From: Rosa chinensis
Lineage: Eukaryota; Streptophyta; Magnoliopsida; Rosales; Rosaceae
Length of the DNA stretch: 64,000 bases
Reading direction: 5' to 3'
Assembly: GCF_002994745.2 (NCBI RefSeq)
Contig: NC_037090.1
Location: 40,481,001 to 40,545,000, forward strand
In this document: positions 11,993 to 24,453 of the stretch, one piece after another
How positions within the stretch are numbered: position 1 is the stretch's first letter
Layout: every line of letters begins with the position of its first letter
Notes under the pieces: generated by a model
Databases searched by the model: none
Told to the model about the DNA's origin: nothing
What the model saw: the letters and a program-made list of their open reading frames with translations, nothing else
Program-made: the position numbers and the translations under genes

Positions 11993-13217
11993 CAGTGTTC
12001 TAAAACTCGGCCGCCTAGGCGCTGGGCAGTGACTCTCTGCCTCGACTAATGCATAATCGGTGGCTCTGGGCATTTTGGAATTGAGCGGATGCTTAGGTGG
12101 CCTGAGCAGGCTTGTAGGCGGCCTACGCAGGCGTCTAGGCGGCCTACGCAGGCGTCTAGGTGGTCTGCGGTAGGCGCTGGGTGGAAAGAGCTATATTTTT
12201 CTTAAGGATTTTGCGAGATAAAGCACATAGATTTCTTAGAACATAGACGAGCCCCAATATCAATTGTTGTTCTCTCCTTGTCCTTCGTTGCTCTCTCTCC
12301 ACCGGGTCGCCCATTCTTTTTGCCTCAATCTCCCACAACCAGACGACCACCGCGACTCTCCGACGTCCAATCGACTTCAGCCTTCTTTTCTCTCTCCCAC
12401 AACCAGCAACTGAACGTAAGTTACTGGAATTTGAATTGGGCTTCTCTCTTTTCTCTTCTTCAGTTCTTTGGAATTTGAATTGAAATGGAATCCAAATTTC
12501 CATTCTCTCTTCTTCAGCTCTTGTTTAAATCACAGTTGTTGAAGTACTGACAATCTATGCTTTATATTGAAAAAAAAAAAATAGTTGATTTGTTTATGGA
12601 AATTTGGAAATTTGGTTGAATATGAAATTTGTCTTCTTCAGTTCTTGTCTAAATCACTGCCGACTGAAGTATTGATAATCTGGGATTGTTGTTTTCATTT
12701 ATGGAAATTTGGAGAAAATTTGGTAAACTGCTTCTAATTCTGGGCTTTTAATATGTTCGTTGAATATCATATTAGTTTAAAGCCACTGAGCCTTCGTTGA
12801 ATATACAGGTATTGTTAATAAGCAATGAAGGGATGGAAGAAAGTAACATGTTTCATGTTTATTCGTTATGTTAGAAAGTTAGGACAGTAGCTCATTTACA
12901 TAGTTTACATAATCACAATGATGCATTTACATATTGACAGTGATGAATCAGTTTACATAGTTCCATCTACATATTCACAGGGGCAACAATGGTTCCAATT
13001 TGCATGTTACGATTTTTTAGGACTATTGAATATTCTAGATTAAAATTTATTACTCTTTTAAGTCTTTATATATTTTTAGTTATATAAATAAATATTATAA
13101 AATTAAAATTAAAAAAATACAAAACTGCCTTGGCGGCGTCTAGGAGGCCGCCTAGGTGCCAGGGCGCTAGTCCTCTGGCCACTGCCCGACTAGCACCTAG
13201 AGATTTTTCGAACCTTG
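11993..13217. mobile_element. Non-autonomous hAT element with 8-bp duplication GTTTTAAT
   Basis: A 1225-bp element with imperfect terminal inverted repeats. It begins CAGTGTTCTAAAACTCGG and its other end, read in reverse, begins CAAGGTTCGAAAAATC. GTTTTAAT flanks both sides exactly (11985-11992 and 13218-13225); 8-bp duplications are diagnostic of the hAT superfamily. The subterminal regions carry repeated ggcggcctacgcaggcg-type GC-rich blocks (12000-12180 and 13128-13200). No transposase frame is present, and the frames at 12156-12503 and 12278-12478 look spurious. Confidence 0.9.
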
Positions 13218-13225
13218 GTTTTAAT

Positions 13226-13918
13226 GTTTGATGCATTACTTTTTCAATTTCTATTAATAAAGAGGAAATCATAATCGATATTTTTTCCATAAATCAATCT
13301 AATAAGGTAATTTATAAAGCTAGGTATAGGTCAACTAAATAAAGATTTTACATGTGCAATTATGTTATCAAACAAATTTTTTTTTAATGTAATAGCTATT
13401 TATGTTTTGACCCTCCTAAATGAAATTTCTAGCTACGCCACTGGGATTGAAGCACAAAATCAAGAAACATATATAACACAATGAAATCGCAATTTACACC
13501 TTGAAAACCTAAAACCTAAAACATGCTTCATAGTATTCGAAACTAAATATCTAAATTCAACACTTCAATCTAACATGAAATTGCAAACTCCAATTCATTA
13601 AAACAAAAACCAAAATCGAAATTGTTTTACTCAAGAAAGAAAACCGAAAACAAAAAGAGGTATTCATGGTTACACTTTTAAATCTTCAAGAACGCAAGAA
13701 GCTTCAAAGGTGGTGGAATAAATGGTGGTCATGATAAGGATGTTGAATGGAGAAAGAGAGTCCCGTTCTAATTGTTAACAATTTAGCCACCTTGGAAAGA
13801 TTATTTGAGCTAGATCAACAAGCAAGGGTTGCAAATCCAAGCCTTGGACCGAGAAAGTACCATATTGTGATGGCTGGCGAAGAGGAAAGAGAGTAAATGG
13901 GAGAGCAAAGGACAATAA
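13226..13918. other. Unassigned AT-rich spacer
   Basis: About 690 bases between the hAT element and the next solo LTR. No convincing gene. At 13428-13442 the minus strand reads CAGTGGCGTAGCTAG, which resembles a terminus of Tip100-like hAT elements, but no partner end was found. The rest is simple AT-rich sequence. Confidence 0.4.
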
Positions 13919-15792
13919 GGGATTGTAAGACCCCAGAAATTCGTTATTAATGTCTTGGAATTTCCTTGAATTAATAAAGTGTTCGTTAGTACGATTTCGT
14001 GGTTCGAGAGTGGAGCAGAAATTAGTTCGAGCAATTATTCGCCCAAAAAGCTTTGATCTAAGGGTTGACTTTTTATACGTTAGGATTCTGTGAAAACTTC
14101 CTTCACGAAAGTTGTAGAGCGCGTCGATACGAGTTAGTGCATATGCGGAACACAAGAATCGGAGTTCGTATGAAGAAGTTATCGCGTTTGGAAAAGCTTC
14201 CATTTCAGGTATAAATACCTAACTATTTTTGGAAATTTTCCAAAAAATATCAGTTTCCATTTTTGGCAGCCGGCCCTATTTCCTTTATCTCTCCTCTCTC
14301 CCGAGCCCAAAACAGGGCATCACTTTGCCGGCCGATATCTCGCAGCTCCGGCCACCAAACCACACCAAACCACTTCCTTTGGCTTTGCCTCAACCTTGCG
14401 CAGCTGCCTGTGCTTGCGCCGTCTTGTGGCAGTGGCGGCAGCATGTTTTTCCTTTCCGCCCGACTTGGGGGCCGAAGGGAATATCCCGAGTTCTAGGTCA
14501 CCAATCTTCGAGATTCTTAGTTTGTTGAACTCCCATTGAGTTTCTGATCAAGATTCCAAAAGACCCGGACCGGAGGTGAACGTTTTCACGCTCGTCGGAG
14601 ATCTCACCGGTTTCTGCAAAAAATTCGGCCACTTCGAATGTTTTGGTAATTTTCAATCACTTCCACTCATTTTCTGACTTCGTGCTAGTTATGAAAGTTT
14701 CTCAGATCGATGAAACGAAGAGGAGTAGCCTATTCCCGATGCCGTTGGCGGTGGTCGGCTGCGGCTCTGCCTCTAACTCCGGCGGCCTTTTCCGGCCACT
14801 TTTGGGGGTCTCAAGGGCAGTTTCTGCCCATTTTAATGTTCTACATGTTATTACGATCATTTCGATGAATAGCATGTAAATTTTGGAGATTGTATGATTA
14901 AGTTATGAATTTTACGATTTCGATCGATTCCGATCTTTCAATTTGTGATCTGTGAAGATCGGACCGTCCAATGGACTTATAGTTTTGCTATAAAGATCGT
15001 AGGACTGTCTAGATGACCTAGTGTGTTCACGGGTGAAGATCCGACCGTTAGATCTTTGTACAAGTGCATTTTATGAATTGTTTGCTAAGTTAAGACCGCA
15101 CTTGATTAGGTACTTGACGGTTTGAGTGGACGAACGATTGAGATATTGGGATTTGGTTGATATAAGACGCAGCGGGAGTGAGAGGTGAGTAAATCTCACA
15201 TGGTTCATTTACGAACGGAATTTCATTAATTACATTTAATTGTTATGTTTGAAAAATGATTTTAAGACAATGAGTTTTTAAGTATATAAAAATGAATTTC
15301 TCAGTTTTTACTATGTGTGAACTATAGTTAGTATTAGTAGTCATTCCTATGTGGGTGACTACGTATATATATATTTACGTGGAATATTTATATTGGATGG
15401 TATGGCTTTGGGTGAAGTATTGATTTGATTGATTGATTTATCATTCCGAGCATTTCTCTTGAAGATATAAATTATCATATATTGTTGAGTTGATGTTGAT
15501 AAAGAGTAATTGAGTAAAGTGTGAACCTTTCATTTATTGTCCATGAGAGATTTGAATCATTATCGATTGTGGTGTCGATTTGCATGACTTGATTGATTCA
15601 TGATTTGGGGAAATTATTAAGCATGTGGGATTCGATTTTGATGATGGCTTGGAGACGAGAACATATTATTTGGAATTGGTTTTGCTATTTGTTGAGGTTG
15701 TGGGAGATGAGGAAACCATATTATGTGACGATCTGTGTGTGTACATGTGCGGTGATTTGTGTGAATACATGTGTGGTGACTAGTGTGAGGGT

Positions 15793-15992
15793 ATGGGATC
15801 GGACGCCATAATCCTAAGTGGATGACGGGCTACGATTGAGTAAGTGGGATCGGACGCCATAATCCTGAGTGGATGACGGGCTACGATTGAGTAAGTGGGA
15901 TCGGACGCCCTAATCCTGGGTGGATGACGAGCTATGATTGAGGTGTTTATATTGAATGCCATAACCCTGGGTGGTGACGGGCTACAATTGAA
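15793..15992. repeat. Tandem array A in the solo LTR (about 51-bp unit, four copies)
   Basis: Units start with gggatcggacgcc, followed by an ataatcctgagtggatgac block and gggctacgattga. Three copies are nearly identical at 51-bp spacing; the fourth (from about 15946) is diverged. The minus-strand frame at 15780-15962 is only this repeat translated. Confidence 0.9.
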
Positions 15993-16140
15993 ACGCGTTA
16001 TTTTGTGAGATTGTGTATGCGGAGTTGAAGGGTGAATTCTTGATTTTCGGTGAGTTGGTTGGTTTATTTATATATATTTCTTTTTCATTTCTATCGTGTG
16101 ATTTTTTGTCTACTTTTTTTTTCATTTCATTTGTTTGATT

Positions 16141-16372
16141 TTAATGTAACTCCTGAACTAAACTATATGCAGGGATTATTATGATTTCTTTTGTTTGTTT
16201 AATGTGATCTCCTGAACTAAGTTTCTATGCAGGGATTACTATGATTTCTTTTGTTTGTTTAATGTGATCTTCTGAACTAAGTTTCTATGTAGGGTAATAC
16301 TATGATTTTTATTGATTGTTTGAATGTGATCTCCTGAACTAAGTTCTATGCAGGGATTACTGATTTTGTTTA
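16141..16372. repeat. Tandem array B in the solo LTR (about 60-bp unit, four copies)
   Basis: Each unit carries ctcctgaactaa, then ctatgcagggatta and a T-rich stretch (atgatttcttttgtttg). Copies two and three are closest. It is independent of array A upstream. Confidence 0.9.
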
Positions 16373-17285
16373 ATTCTTATTGTGTGTACGGTTGTGGGTT
16401 GTGATCTGTAGCGATCGTGAAAAGAGTTGAGATGTCATGATTTTTCAAACGCTTTATGTTGAGGGAAGTGAGTGTGATTTTGTGGTTGTTCTGTTGAGGC
16501 AAATGATTGGTGATCTGATAGATTGTGGGGGTGTAGAGTGTTTAACATATTTGGAGTTAATTGTGTAATTGGAGTTTGTGGGAATAGAGATAAAATGAAT
16601 TGAGAGACAAAGCATGTGGGTTTTAGTTTGGTTGCAATTATTGAGTATGATATTGATTGATATGAATTCGACGTTAGTTGTTGTGATAATTGTTTATTGA
16701 CTTTGTTAGACTAAAAGGGTGAAAGCATGTATTTTGTGGAATTTAATGTTGATGCTTTAATTGTCTCACTAATTGAGGAATTATAAGCATGAGTGACGTG
16801 AGTCATTTCATTTGAGTTTACTCATACGAGCTTAAAAAGCTTACCGGGATTGTTTTGTTCAACCCGGTGCACTATTCTATGGTGTAGGGTTTATTGTGCA
16901 GGTTAGAATATCGATTAATCGTCGTCGAAGCTGAGGGGTACGTTCGGTAGCGTGAACGTCGAAGGGTAATCTTAGTTTTAAGTCTTCCGCTGTGTAGTGA
17001 GTTGTGGTGGGTGTGTTTACTTATTGAATTGTCATTCATTTTAATATGTAAACTATTTATAATGTAATCTGTGACTCTAGAGAACGGGTCTGTATTGACA
17101 GTTTGGGTTCAGGACATCTTTACTTGTTGTTCTTTAAAGAAAATTTTTCCTAGTGTTTAGTATTGATGTCTGAACCATCACGCCCTGTGTATTTACTCTG
17201 ATAAGTAATTGTGTTTGAAAATCGGGGCGCGACAGGGATTGTGTCTTACCATCATTGTCTATACATTCAAGATGCATTATCTTGC

Positions 17286-19302
17286 TGATGCACCTAAAGC
17301 AAGCGCATAATTTAACCCTGAAAATATCGTTAGTAGTATAAGCAAATAGGGATCGTTCTATTCCGGGGATTGAGGGTACACCTGTCATTATCAAACAATT
17401 AAACAATTAAAATTAAAACAAAGTATAATATTTACAAAGATATAACAAAATATATACATATTTACGAAAAGGGGGGATTTTGTTTTTGGTTTTTCGAAAA
17501 TAAAACTAAGTTAACAAAACAATTAAAATGCAAAAAAACATAAAAATACAGATGGAATGAGAGAACAAAGATCAAAACCGAAACATATGATTAAAATTGA
17601 CTCAAACCCTAATATTGTTTATCTAAGTCATGAGAAAAGAGTTGATCATGTGAAACATTCGAAAGCAAATGAATTCCCATTTTTTACTTTTCAATGCTAA
17701 TTAACCTAAGCGAAAGCACCTAGATTAATCCTATCAAACATGCAATCAAACCCTAGAAAGCTAGTCAATCATGTCATGTTTAACGCATTACACATAGAGA
17801 AAGGCTATCAACTCAAGTGTACAACTTAGTATGGAAAAGTCCACCTAATTGCAATCCTCGTTAATTAAATTCGATCTTTGTACAAAATCTTTACTACTTT
17901 GATTCAAGTTTACACAAAACGAAAAGTCGATTTCATGTTCTTAAACCTAGCACCAATTATATCGAAACCCTAAGTGTTTGCAACCACATAAGATTAAAAT
18001 ACAAAAGTTATCTATAACGCAAATTTAATTAAACAAACCCACATAAGCAACTCTCGAAGAACAATAATTTGAATCTGAAAATTCTCAATTAATCATAAAA
18101 ATTCCAGAAATTAATATTTGTTCAAACACATATGTCAACTAGTTCATAACCAACGAAATTCAAAGCAAAGGTTACAAAGGAGAATCGGATTACACCGTGA
18201 GATGGAGATGGTGATGAACGATTGATGTGGTGGTCTCTTGAATCTCGAAAGCAAGCTTCAAGGTTGGAGATGGATGATGGATGCTCACGGCTATGCTTCT
18301 TCTCCCTTGGCCTTGCTTGAACTCGTGGAGATGACTAGAGGATGGAGAAACTCACGGCTATGCTAAGAAGATTTTCTGATTTTTTTTCTAAAGTGTAAAT
18401 TGTATGGGGGAGAGGAACCCTTGACGTTGAGAAAGGGGGAGTTTTATATAGGAGCATGGCTAGGGTTCACAAAGCAATCAGAATTTTCCACATAGCTTCA
18501 ACCAATGATAATTCGCCAAGTAAGCTTGTGATGTGGTCCAACCAATCATAGAATGCCAAGTAAGCCTTGTGATGTGTTCCAACCAATCATAATTCTCTAA
18601 AATACCTCCCTAATATTTAATTGCCGAATTTCCTTGAAATTATTCTGATTTTCTTCATGAATTTCGGCCAACATTCCTTTAGGGAATTTAGGGATGAATC
18701 TATACGCCTTTTTAGCTTTTCCTTGGTGCACACATATTTTCCTTCCATAAATACCTCCCTTGAATCTCTCTTGGCGTCATCTCCTTGATTATTTCTGATT
18801 TTCACGTTGGCAATCACACCAAATTATTCCTCCAACAATATTTCTTTCCATAAAAGTCTCCCAAGAAAATCTCTCCTTGAAATCCTCAATCAATCATCTT
18901 CAATTCCCACGTTGTCACCTTGTTTTTCTTTAAGTATTACACGACAAATTTAATCCCCAAGGAAAATATATTTTCCTTTTTTTAAAAAAACTCTTCCTTG
19001 ATTCTCTCCTTGCCATGTCATCTTCATGAAACTTCTCGTTCCATTTATGAACTTAATTCTGCTTATTTATTCCAAAAACCTGAAAATAGAAGCTTTCTAA
19101 AATAAGAAATGGAAACTTTCTTAAACTAAAATGGAAACTTTCTAAAAATGGAAAATAGAAACTACAAAACGGAAACTTTCTACAATTAGGAACTTTCCCA
19201 TTCGAAGAATGGAAACTTTCCTAAACAGAGTTTTATTAAGGAAATAATGCAGAAAATATAGGGAAATAACAGTTAAAATGTCGCATTAAAATGCTCTTAT
19301 CA
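17286..19302 (-). mobile_element. Athila-type solo LTR with CTTGC duplication
   Basis: A 2017-bp solo LTR on the minus strand, starting (in reverse) TGATAAGAGCATTTTAATGC and ending GGTGCATCA. It has perfect 5-bp duplications CTTGC at 17281-17285 and 19303-19307. Its sequence matches in reverse orientation the LTR at 57815-60141. Shared stretches include the run of ggaaactttc blocks and the tccccgga-aacgatccctat end region. It is inserted in the 5' part of the gag region of the decayed Athila-type body that follows. Confidence 0.95.
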
Positions 19303-19321
19303 CTTGCCACCGTGTGCCTCT

Positions 19322-20700
19322 TCATTTGAGATCAAGCCAAGCTTCTTGCAAACACTTCCAACCTTTTATGGATTGCCAAATAATAATCCATATCACCATC
19401 TACTAGAGTTTGAGAGGCTTGTACAAACATTAAGCTCAATGGAATGACGGAGGATGCTTTGAAGCTTCAGTTGTTTCCATGTTCCTTGAAAGAGAAAGCA
19501 AAGATGTGGCTCAACAAGTTGCCTTCGAATAGTATCCACTCTTGGGAAGAAATGTAAAGGAAATTTATCACCAAGTACTTTCCACTCGGAAAAGCAAATG
19601 AGAGGAGGACTGCTTTGATGACTTTTAGAGAAGATCAAGATGAGTTATTTCACGAAGCAGGGGAGAGGTTTAAGGACCTTGAGCTTGGTTTCCCTAACCA
19701 TGGTCAAAGTCAAGACATGTTGATGAGCCTTTTCTATCAATGATTGTCTTCGGAAACTAGAAGGAAGGTTGATAATGCAAGTGGCAGTGACTTCATGGAT
19801 ATGACCTCAAGAGAAGCACATCAAGTGTTAGGGAAACTAGCCGAGAGATCTCAATTGTGGGACAATAACCCACAAGGTCGCAAGCCTTCTGCCTCACATG
19901 TGTCTCTAAGGGAAGCGACTCAACAAAAAACTGGTGGCGTGTATGAAATCAAAGCATCAAGTTTGGATGTACATAATGAGTTCAAGAGGTTGAAAGATGG
20001 TCTTAACAGGAAGTTTGATATGCTTTTGAAGCAAGGCAAGCAAGGGGTCTGTGAGCAAGTCAATGAGGTTCAAGGGCCACAAGTATGCTTGATTTGTGAG
20101 GGGGTGAAGCACAATACTATCTCTTGTCCACATGAAGATTGCTTCCCAGAGATTATTGAATAATGCAAACAAATGGGGTACCAAAGGCCTAAGAATAGAT
20201 ATTATCGAATAGTGCAAACAAATAGGGTACCAAAGGCCTAAAAATGATCCACACTCCAACACATATAATGTCGGGTGAAGAAACCACCCTAGCTTTTCAT
20301 GGGGTGGCAATCAAGGAGGCACAGAAGGAGTAGATTATGGTGGCGGTAATTATGGAGGGGCTAGTGGAAACCAAGGGTTTCAAGGCAATAAAGGTGTACT
20401 TGGTGGTGGTGCTTATCCTAAGCCACCTTATCAAGCAAGGACTCCCTTCCAAGCTCTTATTCCTCAAGTACAATCACCTATTCCTCCACCTCAAAGGGAA
20501 GCACTGAAGTCTAGCCTAGAGGAGATTCTTGCTAAAGTGCTAGAAAATCAAAATGAGATCATTCAAAGTGTTCGAAATGAGGTGGCATCCATTACCTAAG
20601 GTTTGCATAAGCTTGAAGCACAAGTGGGGCAATTGGCTAGTGAGATGAGAGAAAGGAAGCAAGAGAGAGTTGCCTTCCATGACCTAGAAGAACCCACGAG
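19322..20700 (+). pseudogene. Athila-type Gag remnant
   Basis: The frame from FEIKPSFLQTL near 19325 carries the retrotransposon capsid domain (LKLQLFPCSLKEKAKMWLNKLP, shortened here to its key residues LFPCSLKEKAKMW). An in-frame stop lies near 19556 and another near 19741. The open part 19744-20163 continues with ETRRKVDNASGSDFM and ends with a zinc-knuckle-like CLICEGVKHNTISC. Downstream to 20700 is a Gly-rich, then Gln-rich and charged region with further stops. The element cannot make intact Gag. Confidence 0.8.
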
Positions 20701-20726
20701 TCAAACAAGCCAAGGCAATCACAACA

Positions 20727-21660
20727 TTGAGAAGTGGGAAGGCATACGACAACAAGGTTACTCTTAATGATGATGATGTGGAGATGGATGCCTCAAGGGA
20801 ACCTTTGTTGACTACCAAAGTGCCAAGAGTAACTCCCGGGTTTGATAAGAAGTCTAAGAGTGTGAAGGATAATTTGGGGGATGATGGAGTGATTTTGGGG
20901 TATAGTGATGAATATTTAAAGAGCAAAGACAAGACCAAGACCGTGAATAATGATGTGGGAGTAAGTGGGTCTAAGCCAAGTGTTGAGGACGTGCAAAAAG
21001 AAGTGTCACTTCCTTTTCCACAAACGGTGTATCAAGAGAAAGCCTTGAGCAAAAAGGAGAAGAAATCATGTAGTGTTTTGATGTATTCAAGAAGGTGGAG
21101 TCAATATTCTTATTCTTAATGCAATCAATACCATTCCTACATATGCTAAATTTCTCAATGACTTGTGCACTCACAAGCGGTATAAGAATAAATTGAAGAA
21201 TGATGATAAAGTGTGCTTGAATGAGAGAATTAATGCAGTACTTCAAAGGAAGTTACCTCCCAAGCTCAAGGATCCGGGATCTTTTACTATTCCTTCCAAG
21301 ATTGGTGAGAGGCCATTTAAGAAGGCACTTACGGATTTGGGGGCTAGTATTAATTTGATGCCTTAAGGAGTTTACAAGGAACTTGGGTTAAGCAATATCA
21401 AGCCTATCCAAATTTCTCTCCAACTAGCTTATAGAAGTGTGGTGTATCCAAGAGGGAGTTGTGGAGGATGTCTTAGTGTAAGTCGATGAATTGGTCATAC
21501 CGGTCGATTTCGTTATTCTTGACATGGAAGAAGTCTACCAAGATGATCTCCCTATCATCTTTGGTAGAGCTTTTATGGCCACGACGGGGACATAAATTGA
21601 TGTGAAGTTGGGCTTGCTTACCATGACGGTGTAAGATACAACAATCGGCTTTAAGATATT
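20727..21660 (+). pseudogene. Athila-type protease region remnant
   Basis: A Lys/Asp-rich segment (20727-21119) leads into a protease region. At 21163-21366 the frame holds KLPPKLKDPGSFTIPSKIG and then the active-site motif LTDLGASINLMP. The catalytic Asp and the Gly-Ala-Ser are present, but a stop follows at once. The same order (IP-KCKDPGSF, then DLGAS.N.MP) is intact in the gag-protease frame at 61827-64000, which supports the assignment. Confidence 0.8.
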
Positions 21661-21895
21661 CGATGAATTGAGGAAGCCCATGAGACTCCAAAAAGTCTAT
21701 TCTATTGAAGTAGAGGACAAGATTGATGACTTGGTGGAACACACTTGTGATGCCTTCGAAGTGGCATTAACACACTTTGGGATGAATTTTTATGAAGAAA
21801 GTACTATAGAGGCGGTGGAGCAACTTGATTCTTATCTTCCTATGGGTAAATCGACACTTGAGGATGGTTAGTACACAAGGCATGAGGCTAATAAG

Positions 21896-23290
21896 GTGCA
21901 TGACTCTAACACTTCTCTCTCCATTGATTCCACTCCTCCAATTACAAGTTCTACTTCTATTGAGTTGAAGTTCCTTCCTTCACATTTGAAGTATGTCTAT
22001 ATTGATGATGTACGTACTTTGCCTCTCATAATCTCTTCAAGTCTATCACACGAGCAAAAGTCCATGCTTCTTGATGTCCTTACGAGGCATAAGGGTGCTT
22101 TTGGGTGGAAGATTAGTGACATAAAAAGGTTGAATCCTACCATTTGTATGCATCATATCTACATGGAAGATGAAACTAGACCTAGAAGGGAGCTACAAAG
22201 AAGACTCAATCCAAATATGGAAGAGGTTGTCAAGAAAGAAATCCTTAAGCTCTTAGATTGTGGTGCCATTTACCCAATCTCAGACTCAAAGTGGGTACCT
22301 CCTATTCAAGTTATTCCTAAGAAAGATGGTATGACCGTGGTTGAGAATGAAAGGGGTGAATTGGTTCCGCAAAGAGTGGCCGATACATGGAGGGTATGTG
22401 TTGATTATAGAAAGTTGAATGCCGCCACTCGCAAAGATCATTTCCCATTACCTTTCATGGACCAAATGCTTGAGAGACTTGCAGGACATTCATATTATTG
22501 CTTCTTGGACAGTTATAGTGGTTACAATCAAGTCCCAATTGCTCTCGATGACCAAGAGAATACCACATTTACATGTACATATGGCACTTATGCATATCGG
22601 CGGATGCCATTTGGCCTTTGTAATGTACCCGCAATTTTCCAACGATGTATGATGACAATTTTTTCCGACATGGTAGAAAAGTTTTTGGAAGTATTCATGG
22701 ATGACTTCTCCGTGTTTGGTGATAGTTTTGAAGAGTGCCTTGACGATCTTTCTCGTGTCTTGATGAGGTGTGAAGAGAGTAACATTGTGCTTAATTGGGA
22801 AAAGTGCCATCTAATGGTGCAAAAGGGGATTGTTCGTGGCCACATGATCTCATCCGAGGGCATTGAAGTTGACAAGGCCAAGATTGAAGTAATTGAGAAG
22901 TTAACGTCTCCTACTAATGTCAAGGGTGTAAAAACCTTTCTAGGGCATGCAGGGTTTTACCGAAGATTCATAAAAGACTTCTTTAAGATTGCCAAACCCC
23001 TTTGCGACTTACTAGCTAAAGATGCTCCTTGATGATACTTGTCATCTGGCCTTTGAGAAGCTGAAAGAGCTACTTACTAATGCTCCTATTATTTGCTCAC
23101 CAGATTGGTCGCTTCCTTTTGAAATCATGTGTGATGCGAGCGACTATGCATTGGGGGCCGTGTTGGGCCAACGGAAGGAGAAGCTCTTACATGCCATCTA
23201 TTATGCAAGCAAAACCATGAATGATGCTCAAGTGAATTATACAACTATTGAAAAGGAGTTGTTAGCGGTGGTGTTTGCATTAGAGAAGTT
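21896..23290 (+). pseudogene. Athila-type reverse transcriptase and RNase H start
   Basis: The 378-codon frame 21896-23032 is nearly complete RT: VKKEILKLLDCGAIYPISDS, WVPPIQVIPKKDGM, WRVCVDYRKLNAATRKDHFPLP, FLDSYSGYNQV, RRMPFGLCNVPA and the catalytic FMDDFSVFG box. The wording of these motifs is typical of the Athila clade. Frame 23022-23294 continues, after a small frameshift, with the RNase H start (MCDASDYALGAVLGQ and YYASKTMNDAQVNYTT) and ends at a stop. Confidence 0.92.
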
Positions 23291-23300
23291 TTAGAGCTAT

Positions 23301-24453
23301 TTGTTGGGGTCAAAGGTTATCGTTCACATGGACCATAGTGCTCTCAAGTACTTGTTGTCTAAGAGTGATGTCAAGCCAAGACTTTTAAGGTGGATCTTAC
23401 TCCTTCAAGAATTTGACTTAGAGATTGTTGACAAACTGGGGAAGGTTAATTTAGTGGTCGATTACCTATCTCGGCTTACTTGTGAGAGTGAAGATAATAA
23501 GGTGCGTTTGCATGACTCTTTCCCCGATGAGCGATTGTTCTCTTTGCTAGAACAGTCACTTCCTTGGTTCGCACACATAGTCAACTACTTGGCAAGTGGG
23601 GAAATGATTTTTCCGAAGTCCTTTAATTTCCATGTTAGAAGAAGATTGATGAAGGAGGCCCAACACTACTTTTGGGAGGATCCATATTTGTTTAAACAAT
23701 GCAAAGATCAACTTGTTAGAAGGTGCATACTGAAGGAAGAAATACTAAGTGTCTTATCATTTTGCCATGATCATGCATGTGGTGGTCATCATGGAGGAAA
23801 AAGGACGGCTCAAAAAGTTCTTGCTTGTGGGTTTTGGTGGCCTAGTCTCTTTAAGGATGCTCACTCTTTTGTGTCTTCTTGTGACCGGTGTTAAAGAGTA
23901 TGCAACATTTCTTCAAGAGATCAAATGCCCTTGAATACTATCTTTGAGGTGGAGCTTTTTGATGTTTGGGGGATCAATTTTATAGGGCCATTCCCAAGCT
24001 CATATGGTTATCTATACATCCTTGTGGCGGTTGACTACGTGAGTAAATGGGTGGAAGCCGTAGCTACCGAGACAAATGACCATAATGTTGTGCTCAAGTT
24101 TCTCAAGGAGCACAATTTCACAAGGTTTGGCACCGCAAGGAGCATTATTAGTGATTGAGGCTCACACTTCATCAATAAACTCTTTGTGGCCTTACTAAAG
24201 AAATATGGGTTAAACACAAAGTATCCACCCCATATCATCCCCAAACAAGCGGCCAAGTTGAGATCTCCAGCCGAGAGATAAAAAACGTCTTGGAGAAAGT
24301 AGTGTCTACCACAAGAAAAGATTGGGCAATGAAGCTTGATGATGCTTTATGGGCTTATAGGACCGCCTTCAAGACACCCATTGGTATGTCTCCTTACTGC
24401 CTTGTCTATGGAAAAGCATGTCATCTACCAGTTGAGTTGGAGCATAGGGCTTG
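23301..24453 (+). pseudogene. Athila-type RNase H end and integrase, 3'-truncated
   Basis: Frame 23301-23894 has the RNase H end ([19 protein letters not shown], then DYLSRL) and the integrase zinc region ([17 protein letters not shown], then SSCDRC). Frame 23925-24158 has the core start [15 protein letters not shown] and ISD before a stop that removes the next motif. Recognisable integrase sequence continues to about 24453 ([13 protein letters not shown]), then stops sharply at unrelated DNA. Confidence 0.85.

Larger units (their letters stand above)
13924..17234 (+). mobile_element. Very long solo LTR (3.3 kb) with GGGAT duplication
   Basis: Begins TGTAAGACCCCAGAAATTCG and ends ggggcgcgaca, with the perfect 5-bp duplication GGGAT at 13919-13923 and 17235-17239. 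There is no internal coding region. Start and end sequences are of the kind seen in plant Ty3 elements (TGTAAGACCCC...GGGGCG-GACA). At 3311 bp it is unusually long. It contains two separate tandem arrays (15793-15992 and 16141-16372). Its last ~410 bases resemble the fragment at 24544-24993, which shows a second copy of the family nearby. Confidence 0.9.
19303..24453 (+). mobile_element. Decayed Athila-type gag-pol body, LTR-less
   Basis: Plus-strand gag, protease, RT, RNase H and integrase sequences in Ty3 order, with many stops and frameshifts. The RT is of Athila type. No LTR of its own is seen: the left side is interrupted by the solo LTR at 17286-19302 (a few dozen older bases lie at 17240-17285), and the right side ends abruptly inside integrase at about 24453 against an unrelated LTR fragment. 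This is an old, truncated element that has served as a landing site. Confidence 0.85.

Noticed and set aside
12156..12503. 115-codon minus frame within the hAT element
   Set aside because: Low-complexity Arg/Glu-rich translation with no domain; part of a non-autonomous element.
13428..13442. CAGTGGCG-type terminus (also at 32702) of a hAT-like element
   Set aside because: No matching second end or 8-bp duplication was found for either, so no element can be delimited.
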